From NCBI GenBank assembly GCA_963801505.1, contig CAWDEY010000005.1:1-64000 (forward strand): a DNA stretch of 64,000 bases, given 5' to 3'. The stretch's first letter is position 1, and every line of letters starts with the position of its first letter. Positions 9,023 to 17,374 of the stretch are shown in pieces. The stretch comes from JAOUFP01 sp963801505 (GTDB lineage Bacteria; Nitrospirota; Thermodesulfovibrionia; Thermodesulfovibrionales; UBA6898). Position numbers and translations under genes: made by a program. Below the pieces are notes generated by a model, which worked only from the letters and a program-made list of their open reading frames with translations, was not told the origin of the DNA and did not search any database.

Positions 9023-9395
9023 GTTCTATCAAAACCAGGGCAGCCCGGATTAGAGGGCAAAAGGTCCATTGTATGTAGCGTTAACCGGAGTAAAAAGTGA
9101 ATGCATGGGATGTGCTTTGCTTGTTTTGGACGGGCTACCGCCGAATCCTGTCAGAGACAGGCTTTAGTCTTGCGGCAATGTTTGATGCGTTCAGTCACTA
9201 AACTAATTAAGATTAACAGGTATGGTCTAAAAACTGCAAGTCAACGTTTGAACCGGGAGAAAGGCAGGTTTTCCCTTATAAATTACATATTGCGGCAGTA
9301 GTGCCTGATACAGGTTTCTCTTATCAGCAACTTCAACAAAATTTCAGAGAATTGTTAGTGAAAATATTTTGCAGCTTTCAGGTATATTTTCCAAA
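9023..9395. other. Intergenic region without convincing genes
   Basis: This stretch separates the EPS operon from cspA. It contains GGGCTACCGCCGAATCCTGT at about 9130, which resembles AGGCTACCGCCGTTTGCTGT near 42880, so it probably holds a decayed dispersed repeat. I see no supported ORF. Confidence 0.45.
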
Positions 9396-9425
9396 AAAAA
9401 GCCCCCTGCATAAAGGGGGCTTTTA
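9396..9425 (-). terminator. Rho-independent terminator after cspA
   Basis: AAAAGCCCCCT/AGGGGGCTTTT forms a strong hairpin with a short loop and flanking A/T runs, right after the cspA stop on the minus strand. Confidence 0.9.
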
Positions 9426-9439
9426 AGAAGGTCGAACAA

Positions 9440-9640
9440 TTATACCTTTGTTACATTTATAGCTTTAGGTCCCTTGGGACCCTTTTCGATATCAAAGCTG
9501 ACTGCATCACCTTCGGCAAGGGACTTAAACCCGTTGCTCTGGATGGATGAATAGTGGACAAATACATCGCCGGCTTCTTCGCTTGTTATAAAGCCGAAAC
9601 CCTTTGACTCGTTAAACCACTTTACTGTTCCGTTAGCCAT
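9440..9640 (-). CDS. cspA: Cold-shock domain protein
   Basis: A 66-residue protein with GTVKWFNESKGFGFI (RNP1 context KGFGFI) and DVFVHYSSI (RNP2, VFVHY), the two RNA-binding motifs of the CspA fold. It binds single-stranded nucleic acid and acts as an RNA chaperone. The ATG follows a clear AGGAGG site. A hairpin with a U-tract lies in the leader (9686-9724) and a strong terminator follows the gene, so it is transcribed alone. Confidence 0.97.
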   Translation of the reverse strand: MANGTVKWFNESKGFGFITSEEAGDVFVHYSSIQSNGFKSLAEGDAVSFDIEKGPKGPKAINVTKV

Positions 9641-9685
9641 CTCGGTTACCTCCTATGTTTAAACTAAAGTCTCAGGGGTGCTGAC

Positions 9686-9724
9686 AACAAAAAAGGCCAC
9701 AAAGCTAAAAGTCTTTGGGGCCTT
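9686..9724 (-). promoter_or_regulatory. Hairpin with U-tract in the cspA leader (possible attenuator)
   Basis: On the minus strand GGCCCCAAAG pairs with CTTTGTGGCC and is followed by TTTTTT, about 45 bases upstream of the cspA start. It looks like a terminator. No minus-strand gene ends just upstream, so it may control cspA readthrough. Confidence 0.5.
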
Positions 9725-9852
9725 ATTATAGATAAATTCTGACACTTCGAAGAAAGAATAACATATTTTATTAAAAAAGAAACACAATATTTTAGTGTTG
9801 GCGTAATCGTTCGGTTATGGGTGAAAAATTCCATAGAATCTACATTTTCCAT

Positions 9853-9932
9853 AAAATCTCCCCTCACCCCTCTTTTACAAAGAGGGGAATTGTGCCTCCC
9901 TTTGGCAAAGGGAGGTCAAGAGGGATTTTTTC
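9853..9932. repeat. CTCCCCTCACCCCTC palindromic repeat, copy 1
   Basis: Two nested hairpins (CCCCTCTTTTAC/AAAGAGGGG and CCTCCCTTTG/CAAAGGGAGG) ending in GAGGGATTTT. A close copy is at 25200-25276. Confidence 0.85.
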
Positions 9933-10009
9933 AATAAAGGAGCTACCCCTAACTGAATGGATACCGGTTTACATAAAATGAAAAAGTACATGCAGCGCAT
10001 GGCTGGATT

Positions 10010-10408
10010 TCATTGCTGATGTATTTCCTCAATCGCCTCTTTTGCTATCAGTCTGACATTTTCATTTTCATCTAAAAGCAGCTTCTCAAGAGAACTGAGT
10101 GTATTTCTGTCGCCGATTATACCGAGGAGGTTTGCCGAATCTCCGCGCACAAAAGGCTCGGTATGGTCAAGAAGTGGCAGCAGGCCGGGGACCGCGCTGG
10201 AGATATTCCCTGCATCGAGTTTTTTAAGCTCTTCCATTAATGCGGTAATCCCTATTCTGACTCTGACCCGTTCATCCTGAATAAGGCGGCCTGTCAGTTG
10301 ATACAGACTGCTGTCGTGCCTGAACATATCGATTATATTTTCGAGAAATCCGTTCTCCATGTGATCTGCAATTAATAATACGAGGTCGGCTGTATTGTCG
10401 GATTTCAA
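10010..10408 (-). CDS. HEAT-repeat protein
   Basis: A 132-residue helical protein. The C-terminal half shows HEAT-like units, e.g. LLPLLDHTEPFVRGDSANLL and LEKLLLDENENVRLIAKEAI, each with the D/E-X-VR core found in HEAT/PBS-lyase repeats. The start is a TTG at 10408 with AGGAGA five bases upstream. Such proteins are adaptor-like and bind other proteins; no partner is suggested by the neighbours. Confidence 0.75.
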   Translation of the reverse strand: MKSDNTADLVLLIADHMENGFLENIIDMFRHDSSLYQLTGRLIQDERVRVRIGITALMEELKKLDAGNISSAVPGLLPLLDHTEPFVRGDSANLLGIIGDRNTLSSLEKLLLDENENVRLIAKEAIEEIHQQ

Positions 10409-10695
10409 TTTTTCTCCTGGAGTGTTTCCGTTTTTAGTCGCCGCAGTAAGTCGTGTTATTAAATCATGCCGGGATCGTCAGAAAACAATCCCTGCGAGAG
10501 GCAGAATCCCGACCCAAGCAGGACGACAGGGCGATATGGCTTAATGTTTTTACCTGGCGGAGTAGCAAATCTATAAAATATCACCCAGGGTTTGCTTTAA
10601 AAACAAGTGCATTTCGATGGGTCAGTCAGAAGATGAAGTAAAAACTTATAAAAACCATCATTTCTATTTTTGACCTGACATAAAAAGCGGATTTG

Positions 10696-10725
10696 TTGAT
10701 TTAACTGCGGATTGTATGGTATAAA
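10696..10725 (+). promoter_or_regulatory. Candidate promoter of rpsT
   Basis: TTGATT at 10696 and TATAAA at 10720 with an 18-base spacer, about 30 bases before the rpsT start. Confidence 0.6.
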
Positions 10726-10755
10726 ATAGGACTTTCCAAAAGGAGGAATTTTAAT

Positions 10756-11052
10756 TTGGCGGCAAAATCAGCACCTAAAAAAAATCTATCAGCAATCAAG
10801 AGAGACAGACAGGCGGAAAAAAGAAATGAGCGCAACAGGACTGAACGCACGAAGATAAAAAGTGTCGTCAAGGCTGTAGATGCATCTATTAAAAACAGCG
10901 AAAAAGACGCCTCGGCAAGCGCCCTTCTGAAGGCCATAAAGACCATAAGCAGCGCCAGCTCAAAGGGGATCATCCATAAAAACAACGCTGCAAGAAAGAT
11001 TTCGAGACTGACCAGAAAAGTCAACGCCCTTTCAAAAACTGCAGAGGCTTAA
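10756..11052 (+). CDS. rpsT: 30S ribosomal protein S20
   Basis: A 98-residue, very basic helical protein (KSAPKKNLSAIKRDRQAEKR at the N terminus; IHKNNAARKISRLTRKVNAL at the C terminus), the standard S20 pattern. It binds 16S rRNA early in 30S assembly. The start is a TTG at 10756 preceded by AGGAGG; TTG starts are common for rpsT. It has its own promoter and terminator and is monocistronic. Confidence 0.97.
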   Translation: MAAKSAPKKNLSAIKRDRQAEKRNERNRTERTKIKSVVKAVDASIKNSEKDASASALLKAIKTISSASSKGIIHKNNAARKISRLTRKVNALSKTAEA

Positions 11053-11076
11053 GCAGAAATTTTTTTATAAACTTTG

Positions 11077-11116
11077 AAGACCTTGGACAGTAGTGATACT
11101 GTTCAAGGTCTTTTTG
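11077..11116 (+). terminator. Terminator after rpsT
   Basis: AAGACCTTG and CAAGGTCTT, with an inner ACAGTA/TACTGT pairing, followed by TTTTTG. Confidence 0.93.
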
Positions 11117-11145
11117 TGTTATACAGGCCAGGACAATCCGCATAA

Positions 11146-11284
11146 AGGCTTAGGTGTTTAGGCTGAAGACTGAAGGACAATATCTATCAACCATTTGCCG
11201 GGGCCTCACAGACCATCTCAAATACCCAATGTATTTAGCTGATCACCTGGAAGCCTTCCACCTTCAGCCTATCTACCTGAGTAG
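11146..11284. repeat. Element with inverted word-repeat arms (AGGCTGAAGG type)
   Basis: The left arm GGTGTTTAGGCTGAAGAC is matched by the complement of the right arm CCACCTTCAGCCTATCTACC, around a core of about 90 bases. There is no convincing ORF. The layout parallels the elements at 21206 and 53341. Confidence 0.5.
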
Positions 11285-11290
11285 TTATAA

Positions 11291-12169
11291 TTATTCGCTC
11301 TTTTGGGCCTGCCTGAGATTTCTTGTGAGCTTCTGTATCTCCGGAAGCATTGCCAGCGCGGCCTTTTCTCCTTCCATTATAGCCTCATTCCTTTTTTCGA
11401 ACTCTGCGGAGCCGATATACCCGACTTTAGGCCTTATCACAATATCAGCTCTTGCTGTCTGTATGACCGACAGTTTTGAATACATGATGTTTATGGACTG
11501 CAAAATGGTAGCTATCGTGCCCTCGGGCTGCCTGGTGTCGCGATCAGAGGAAATATCCACCGCTATTACAATGTCGGCGCCGTATTTTCTGGCTGCATCA
11601 ACTGCTACAGGGCTTACTACACCGCCGTCAACATACATCTTCTCGCCTATTTTTGTCGGCATGAACACCCCTGGTATCGAGCAGCTCGCCCTGACCGCCT
11701 TGCCGGTGTTTCCTTGTCCGAAGATGACCTCTTGTCCGTCAGGGAGGCTTGTTGCAACAGCATAAAAAGGGATTTTAAGCTTTTCAATAGGTGTATTTTT
11801 CATTACGCTGTTAATATAATTTTCAAGCCTCTCGCCTCTAATGAAGCCGTTATCAGGGATAGTCATATCAATAAGGTCCGATTTTTCTATGGACAGGGCC
11901 ATCTTCTGGAGCTGAAAGGCATTAAACCCATATGCATACAGACTTCCGACAAAGCTCCCTGCACTGGTGCCCACAATCATATGCACCGGGACCCCATTTG
12001 ATTCAAGTATCTTCAGCACCCCTATATGGGCAAATCCCCTTGAGGCCCCTGCACCGAGCACTACGGCGACCCTCGCAGGCCTCGGTGTTGGCTGGACCTC
12101 TTTTGCAGCGCATGATGTCATTGCAACAATCACAAGGGCAATCAAGCTGCTCAATAGTTTCTTTGTCAT
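11291..12169 (-). CDS. Patatin-like phospholipase, lipoprotein
   Basis: The domain shows GAGASRGFAHIGVL (oxyanion hole), GTSAG (catalytic Ser in GXSXG) and DGG (catalytic Asp), so it is a patatin/RssA-type serine acyl hydrolase. I start it at the ATG at 12169 (MTKKLLSSLIALVIVA) because that gives a lipoprotein signal with lipobox AMTSC. The frame is open up to 12319, but that extra 50-codon stretch is derived from a dispersed palindrome at 12195-12268 and is unlikely to be coding. It lies downstream of clpB in the same direction and may be read through from it. Confidence 0.85.
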   Translation of the reverse strand: MTKKLLSSLIALVIVAMTSCAAKEVQPTPRPARVAVVLGAGASRGFAHIGVLKILESNGVPVHMIVGTSAGSFVGSLYAYGFNAFQLQKMALSIEKSDLIDMTIPDNGFIRGERLENYINSVMKNTPIEKLKIPFYAVATSLPDGQEVIFGQGNTGKAVRASCSIPGVFMPTKIGEKMYVDGGVVSPVAVDAARKYGADIVIAVDISSDRDTRQPEGTIATILQSINIMYSKLSVIQTARADIVIRPKVGYIGSAEFEKRNEAIMEGEKAALAMLPEIQKLTRNLRQAQKSE

Positions 12170-12194
12170 TAAACCGACAGTACGATATCGCATA

Positions 12195-12268
12195 TTGTCA
12201 TTCCCGCTTGTCGGGAATCTTTCTTTTAACCATATGAAGAAGGATGCCGGACAAGCCGGCATGACAAA
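12195..12268. repeat. TCATTCCCG palindromic dispersed repeat
   Basis: TGTCATTCCCGCTTGTCGGG is followed by GGACAAGCCGGCATGACA, giving inverted ends. Relatives occur at 16632, 26305, 45357 and 47539. Confidence 0.8.
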
Positions 12269-12318
12269 CCCAAATAATCCGCCATTAAATTGATCGGAGG
12301 ATATGCGCATTTTTTTCA

Positions 12319-14958
12319 TCAGCCTGCTGTTTCAACCGGCAAAACTTTACTGAAGATGATCTTTTCTCCTGAAAGATCGACCTCTACAGTGTCGCCTTCG
12401 TGAAACGTTCCGTCAAGTATGCTTCTGGCAAGCTCATTGAGGACCATTTTTTGCAGCATCCTTTTAAGCGGACGCGCGCCGTATATCGGATCAAACCCGA
12501 TTTCAGCGAAATATTCCTTTGCCTGTTCAGTAAGTACGAGATCTATGTTTTTTTCTTTTATATACTTTTTCATACGTTGCAGCTGTATGTCGACGATTTT
12601 GACAAGCAGGTCTTTGGTCAGTGGATTAAATATTATTATCTCATCTACCCTGTTTAAAAACTCAGGCTTGAAGAACGCCTTCAGGTCTACCATAACTTTT
12701 TCTTTAAAGTCCTCCGCGGCGTTTTTCACCCAGTAGGCGGTCGGACGCTTGTCTCTTTCAGAGATCATCTCCTGTATATGCAGACTGCCGATATTTGAAG
12801 TCATTATCACCACTACATTTCTGAAATCCACTGTCTTTCCATGGCTGTCCGTGAGCCTGCCGTCATCGAGAAGCTGAAGCAGGAGATTGAAGACCTCAGG
12901 ATGGGCCTTTTCGACCTCATCAAAAAGCACTACAGAGTAAGGCCTTCTCCTGACTGCCTCTGTCAGCTGTCCGCCTTCTTCGTAGCCTACATAGCCGGGA
13001 GGCGCCCCTATCAGTCTGGATACGGTATGACGCTCCTGGTATTCCGACATATCGATCCTGATCATTGCGTTTTCGTCGTCGAAGAGAAATTCCGCAAGCG
13101 CCCGCGCAAGCTCCGTCTTGCCGACACCTGTGGGTCCGAGAAAAATAAAGGAACCGATCGGCCTGTTGGGGTCCTGGATCCCTGCCCTTGCCCTTCTCAC
13201 CGCGTTGGAAACAGCCTCAATCGCCTCATCCTGCCCAACGACTCTCAGGCGAAGTCTGTCGTCCATCTGGAGTAATTTCTGTATTTCGCCTTCGAGCATT
13301 CTTGAAACAGGGACCCCTGTCCATTTGGAAACAACTTCAGCGACGTCCTCGTCGTCGACCTCCTCCTTCAGCATTTTCCTTCTGTGCTGTGCTTCAGCCA
13401 GCCGTAGGTTTTCTGATTCAAGCGCTTTTTGAAGTTCGAGAATTTTCCCGTATCTGAGTTCCGAGGCCTTTGTTAGATCGCCTTCCCGTTCAGCCTTTTC
13501 TGATTCGATCTTTGTCTTCTCGAGCTGTTCCTTATAGTCACGGATCTTTGTTATTATCTCTTTTTCGCTTAACCACTGGGCCCGGAGCTCGTCCCGCTTT
13601 ACCTGCAGTTCCGACATCTCCTTTTTGATCTTCTCGAGTTTTTCACGCGATTCTTTCGAGTCCTCCCGCATCACACCCTGTTTTTCTATCTCATGCTGCC
13701 GCAGTTTCCTCTCCAGTTCATCAAGTTCAACCGGCATGCTGTCTATTTCCATCCTGAGTTTCGAGGCTGACTCATCTATCAGGTCTATGGCCTTGTCCGG
13801 AAGAAACCTGTCGGTAATGTATCTGTGTGAAAGCATGGCAGCTGAAATGAGTGCGGAATCTTTAATTTTTACGCCGTGGTGCACTTCATATTTTTCCTTG
13901 AGTCCCCGCAAGATTGAGATTGTGTCTTCGACTGTGGGCTCCTTAATTAAAACCGGCTGGAACCTCCTTTCAAGCGCAGGGTCTTTTTCAACATATTTTC
14001 TGTATTCATTGAGGGTCGTTGCGCCTACACAACGCAAGTCACCTCTGGCAAGGGCTGGTTTAAGCATATTTGAAGCATCTATCGCGCCTTCGGCGGCACC
14101 TGCACCAACGATAGTGTGCATCTCGTCTATGAACAAAATAATCTTCCCTTCGGCCTCTTCTATTTCCTTTAGTACTGCTTTGAGTCTGTCTTCAAACTCA
14201 CCCCTGAACTTCGCGCCGGCTATCAGCGCTCCCATATCAAGGGCCACGACTTTTTTGTCCTTCAGCGTCTCCGGCACATCTCCTTCGACTATCCTCTGGG
14301 CAAGCCCTTCTGCGATTGCGGTCTTTCCGACGCCGGGCTCTCCGATAAGGACAGGATTATTCTTCGTCCTTCTGGAAAGTACCTGGATTATCCTCCTTAT
14401 CTCCTCATCTCTGCCTATTACCGGATCGAGCTTGCCTTTTGCTGCGAGATCGGTTAGGTCCTTGCCGTATCGTTTCAGCGCCTGATATTTTTCCTCAGGA
14501 TTCGGGTCGGAAACTCTCTGAGTGCCCCGTATCTCCCTCATTGCGGCAAGGAGTTTGTCAGAATCAACCCCGTATTTTTTCAGGAGTTCCGATGCCTTTC
14601 CTTCGACGGAGAGCACTGAGAGAAGAAGATGCTCGACGCTGACATACTCGTCCGTCAGGTGCTCTGCCTCCTGTCTTGCCTTTTCAAAAACCTCTTTGAG
14701 GCGGGGTGATATATATATTTGGCCGACCGGGGTGGCCCCGACCACTTTGGGCAGTTTATCAAGGGCTTCTTCAACGTCTTTCTGGATGAGCTTTGTCTTG
14801 AGTCCGGTCCTCTTCAGCATCTGCGCTGCTACGCCTTCTTCGTCATCCAGTATGACCCACAGGAGATGTTCCACATCAATCTGTTGATGTCCTTTTTTTT
14901 CAGCCAGACGCTGCGCGTTCTGGATGGCTTCCTGGCTTTTTATAGTAAATTTGTCCAT
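12319..14958 (-). CDS. clpB: ATP-dependent disaggregase ClpB
   Basis: The 879-residue protein has the Clp N domain (residues 1-145), first AAA+ module with GEPGVGKTA, a long coiled-coil middle domain (about 410-530, rich in EKLEK-type sequence), a second AAA+ module with GPTGVGKTE, and the C-terminal D2-small domain. The M domain marks it as ClpB and not ClpA or ClpC. With DnaK/DnaJ/GrpE it pulls proteins out of aggregates; dnaK and grpE are not in this window. It is the third gene of a dnaJ-hspR-clpB operon, ten bases after hspR, and is likely controlled by HspR. Confidence 0.98.
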   Translation of the reverse strand: MDKFTIKSQEAIQNAQRLAEKKGHQQIDVEHLLWVILDDEEGVAAQMLKRTGLKTKLIQKDVEEALDKLPKVVGATPVGQIYISPRLKEVFEKARQEAEHLTDEYVSVEHLLLSVLSVEGKASELLKKYGVDSDKLLAAMREIRGTQRVSDPNPEEKYQALKRYGKDLTDLAAKGKLDPVIGRDEEIRRIIQVLSRRTKNNPVLIGEPGVGKTAIAEGLAQRIVEGDVPETLKDKKVVALDMGALIAGAKFRGEFEDRLKAVLKEIEEAEGKIILFIDEMHTIVGAGAAEGAIDASNMLKPALARGDLRCVGATTLNEYRKYVEKDPALERRFQPVLIKEPTVEDTISILRGLKEKYEVHHGVKIKDSALISAAMLSHRYITDRFLPDKAIDLIDESASKLRMEIDSMPVELDELERKLRQHEIEKQGVMREDSKESREKLEKIKKEMSELQVKRDELRAQWLSEKEIITKIRDYKEQLEKTKIESEKAEREGDLTKASELRYGKILELQKALESENLRLAEAQHRRKMLKEEVDDEDVAEVVSKWTGVPVSRMLEGEIQKLLQMDDRLRLRVVGQDEAIEAVSNAVRRARAGIQDPNRPIGSFIFLGPTGVGKTELARALAEFLFDDENAMIRIDMSEYQERHTVSRLIGAPPGYVGYEEGGQLTEAVRRRPYSVVLFDEVEKAHPEVFNLLLQLLDDGRLTDSHGKTVDFRNVVVIMTSNIGSLHIQEMISERDKRPTAYWVKNAAEDFKEKVMVDLKAFFKPEFLNRVDEIIIFNPLTKDLLVKIVDIQLQRMKKYIKEKNIDLVLTEQAKEYFAEIGFDPIYGARPLKRMLQKMVLNELARSILDGTFHEGDTVEVDLSGEKIIFSKVLPVETAG

Positions 14959-14967
14959 TATGTCCTC

Positions 14968-15315
14968 CTACTCCTCCTTGAATGCTTTCTTTATTCTTTC
15001 CTTAAAATCCCTTTGCAATTCGTCCTCAAGATGGTCCATCATCTCTTCCATTTCGTGTTGCAGTATTTCCATTCGGTGCCTCAGCCTTAGAATGATATCA
15101 ACCCCTGCTCTATTTACTCCCAGCTCTCTTGTAAGCTGCAGGATAAAATTCAGCTGTTCAACATCTTTTTCTGAATAGAGCCTCTGTTTTTTTGTCCGCT
15201 TGGGGCGTATGAAGCCTTCTCTTTCGTAAAGCCTTAAGGTCTGGGGATGGACCTTTAGCATCTCAGAGACAATGCTTATAAGATATAAAGGCTGTTCCTC
15301 ATCTCTTTTCCTCAT
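14968..15315 (-). CDS. hspR: Heat-shock repressor HspR (MerR family)
   Basis: A 115-residue protein with a MerR-type winged HTH (YLISIVSEMLKVHPQTLRLY then EREGFIRPKRTKKQRLYSEKDVEQLNFI) and a C-terminal coiled coil. HspR represses its own operon by binding HAIR inverted repeats, usually with DnaK as co-repressor. The ATG overlaps the dnaJ stop (ATGA), so the two are translationally coupled. The operator proposed at 16435-16455 lies in front of this operon. Confidence 0.92.
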   Translation of the reverse strand: MRKRDEEQPLYLISIVSEMLKVHPQTLRLYEREGFIRPKRTKKQRLYSEKDVEQLNFILQLTRELGVNRAGVDIILRLRHRMEILQHEMEEMMDHLEDELQRDFKERIKKAFKEE

Positions 15316-16391
15316 TGCTTTTTCCCCATGCCCTTTCTGGGCGGTTCAGGATAAAGGGCCTCAATCTCTTTGATAGCAGCAACTGCCGCCTCCGGAATCT
15401 TCTTCGGAACAACAATTTTAATATTGATGAGCTGACTTCCCCGTTGCCCTGTTTTTTTGGAAGGAAAGCCTTTCCCTGCAAGTTTGAATTTTTGACCACT
15501 TTGAGTTCCAGCCGGAAGTGTCATGGCCGTGACCCCATCGATAGTTGGGACTTCAATTTTGGCCCCAAGGGCAGCCTCACCGAAGGTGACCGGGACCTCC
15601 AGATGCAGATCATCGCCTGTTCTTGTAAAGAGAGCGTGGGGCTTCACAGTTATCTCTATCTGCAGATCACCTGCAGGGCCTGTCCCTTGTCCTGCTCCGC
15701 CCATTCCCCTTACCCTGACGCGGGAGCCTGTATCAGCGCCTGCCGGTATTTTCACCTTTATAGTCTCTGTATGGAAGGTCTTACCTTTAGCGTTGCAGAC
15801 GCCGCAGGCCTTTGTGATTTTTTTCCCGGTACCCCCGCAGGCTTCGCAGTTTTGGGCCATTTTGAAGAAACCTCTCGAGGTAGCGACCTTCCCGGTCCCC
15901 CTGCATCTTTCACACTGGTTGTATGTTTCTGCGCCTGAACCGCCGCAGGCCTTGCAGGGCATTTCCCTGTTGAAAGTTACAGACTTGGTTATTCCGGCAA
16001 AGGCCTCTTCAAGAGTCATTTCTAGGCGCATGACCAGATCATGACCTTTCAGTCCGTGCCTCTCAGGGCCTGCTTCAGCGCCAAAGAGGTCCGAGAAGAT
16101 ATCTCCGAACCCGCCGGAATCAAATTTGTCACCCGAGGTGTATGCCCTGTAATCAAAGCCCGGGCCTCCGCCTTCAAAGGGTGAGCGTCCTGATTGATCA
16201 TAGTCAGCCCTCTTTTTTTCGTCTCCCAGGACATCATAGGCCTCGCTTAATTCCTTAAATTTACGTTCGGCGTTTTTGTCGCCGGGATTCAGGTCAGGAT
16301 GATATTTACGCGCAAGTTTTCTGAAGGTCTTTTTTATCTCATCCTGTGAGGCCTTTTTGTCTACACCCAGTGTTTCATAATAATTTTTCAC
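15312..16391 (-). CDS. dnaJ: Chaperone DnaJ (Hsp40, type I)
   Basis: The 359-residue protein has an N-terminal J domain with KYHPDLN (HPD motif), a Gly/Phe-rich linker (residues about 68-105), four zinc-binding CXXCXGXG-type repeats (CKACGGSG, CERCRGTG, CEACGGTG, CGVCNAKG; the last one deviates with A for G) and two C-terminal substrate-binding domains. It delivers substrates to DnaK and stimulates its ATPase. It is the promoter-proximal gene of the operon. Confidence 0.97.
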   Translation of the reverse strand: MKNYYETLGVDKKASQDEIKKTFRKLARKYHPDLNPGDKNAERKFKELSEAYDVLGDEKKRADYDQSGRSPFEGGGPGFDYRAYTSGDKFDSGGFGDIFSDLFGAEAGPERHGLKGHDLVMRLEMTLEEAFAGITKSVTFNREMPCKACGGSGAETYNQCERCRGTGKVATSRGFFKMAQNCEACGGTGKKITKACGVCNAKGKTFHTETIKVKIPAGADTGSRVRVRGMGGAGQGTGPAGDLQIEITVKPHALFTRTGDDLHLEVPVTFGEAALGAKIEVPTIDGVTAMTLPAGTQSGQKFKLAGKGFPSKKTGQRGSQLINIKIVVPKKIPEAAVAAIKEIEALYPEPPRKGMGKKQ

Positions 16392-16425
16392 TATAGTTTC
16401 GCAATCCTTTCCTGATGCTTTTCAT

Positions 16426-16455
16426 ATAATATAACTTTAGTTGCGTCATGTCAAG
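16426..16455 (-). promoter_or_regulatory. Promoter of dnaJ-hspR-clpB with HAIR-like operator
   Basis: On the minus strand TTGACA (16454-16449), 17 bases, TATTAT (16431-16426): a near-consensus promoter 35 bases before dnaJ. Overlapping it, CTTGACA-N7-ACTAAAG (16455-16435) resembles the actinobacterial HspR operator CTTGAGT-N7-ACTCAAG, with 5/7 and 6/7 matches and exact spacing. Confidence 0.7.
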
Positions 16456-16631
16456 ATACTTTCTACAGGATATTTTCTAAATTATATCACAAGTGTCTGA
16501 CAATCTCGTGAAAAGTCGGGGCGCACCGTTATGGTGACAATTCCGACTGCTCCGCATTTGCATAAACTGCTTGTAATTACTTGATAATAAGTCATTTTAA
16601 CAGTTTCCAACTGACGTTTTCAGGTTTATGG
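16456..16631. other. Intergenic region upstream of the heat-shock operon
   Basis: No gene seen; AT-rich sequence between the dnaJ promoter and a dispersed palindrome. Confidence 0.4.
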
Positions 16632-16739
16632 CTGTCATTCCCGAAGTCCTTAATCGGGAATCCATTCTTTTCAAAAAGTTGCGCTCCCGTAGATTCCCGC
16701 TGCTTAAGGCACCTACTTTTGGCTTCGCGGGAATGACGA
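16632..16739. repeat. TCATTCCCG palindromic dispersed repeat
   Basis: Begins TGTCATTCCCGAAGTC and ends CTTCGCGGGAATGACGAC, with AATCGGGAATCCATTC and GTAGATTCCCGCTG between. Same family as 12195 and 45357. Confidence 0.8.
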
Positions 16740-16816
16740 CTTCGTTACGAATTCATCAATTTTATTTCATGAAAAACCAGAGGTTAAGGTTCTTCCTAAT
16801 ATTGTATAATCCATAG

Positions 16817-17368
16817 ATGGACCCTCTTGATATTATCAGCAGATATTACAGGCCAGGCTCTCTGGCCTACAACACGCTGATTGCGCACAGCACGATGGTG
16901 GTCAGCAAATGCCTTGAGATAGCAGAAAATATCAGCTATCAGGCCCCTGACATATCTTTTATCAAAGAAGCGGCAATGCTGCATGATATCGGGATTTTTT
17001 TTGCCAAAGCCCCTCATATCGGCTGTTATGGCGACATGGATTACATCTGTCACGGCTATCTGGGCAGGGACTTGCTTGAAAAGGAGGGCTTGCCGGTACA
17101 CGCCCTTGTCTGTGAAAGACATGTTGGGATTGGTTTGAGTATCAGGGATATTATGGACTGGGACCTTCCTCTGCCGGCAAGAGACATGCTGCCGGTTACG
17201 CTTGAGGAAAAGATCATCTGTTACGCAGACAAGTTTTATTCTAAAAAACCGGATGCCTTATGTTCTGAAAAAACGCTTGAGGAAGTCAGGGAGGGTATCA
17301 GAAAATATGGCGATGATAAACTGCAGAGGTTTGACGAAATGACTTTGTTGTTCAGTAAACCCGGTTAG
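16817..17368 (+). CDS. HD-domain metal-dependent phosphohydrolase
   Basis: The 183-residue protein has the HD signature: an early His (IAHSTMV), AAMLHDIGIFF (HD plus IG), later His residues (CHGYLGRDLL, CERHVGIG) and CYADKFYS (Asp). HD-domain enzymes cleave phosphate esters of nucleotides or similar compounds using bound metal ions; the substrate here is unknown. No ribosome binding site is visible; instead a TATAAT box ends eight bases before the ATG, hinting at leaderless translation. It converges with truA. Confidence 0.85.
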   Translation: MDPLDIISRYYRPGSLAYNTLIAHSTMVVSKCLEIAENISYQAPDISFIKEAAMLHDIGIFFAKAPHIGCYGDMDYICHGYLGRDLLEKEGLPVHALVCERHVGIGLSIRDIMDWDLPLPARDMLPVTLEEKIICYADKFYSKKPDALCSEKTLEEVREGIRKYGDDKLQRFDEMTLLFSKPG

Positions 17369-17374
17369 ACCTTA

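Noticed and set aside
12170..12319. N-terminal extension of the patatin frame to 12319
   Set aside because: It translates a dispersed TCATTCCCG palindrome; the ATG at 12169 gives a proper lipoprotein signal.
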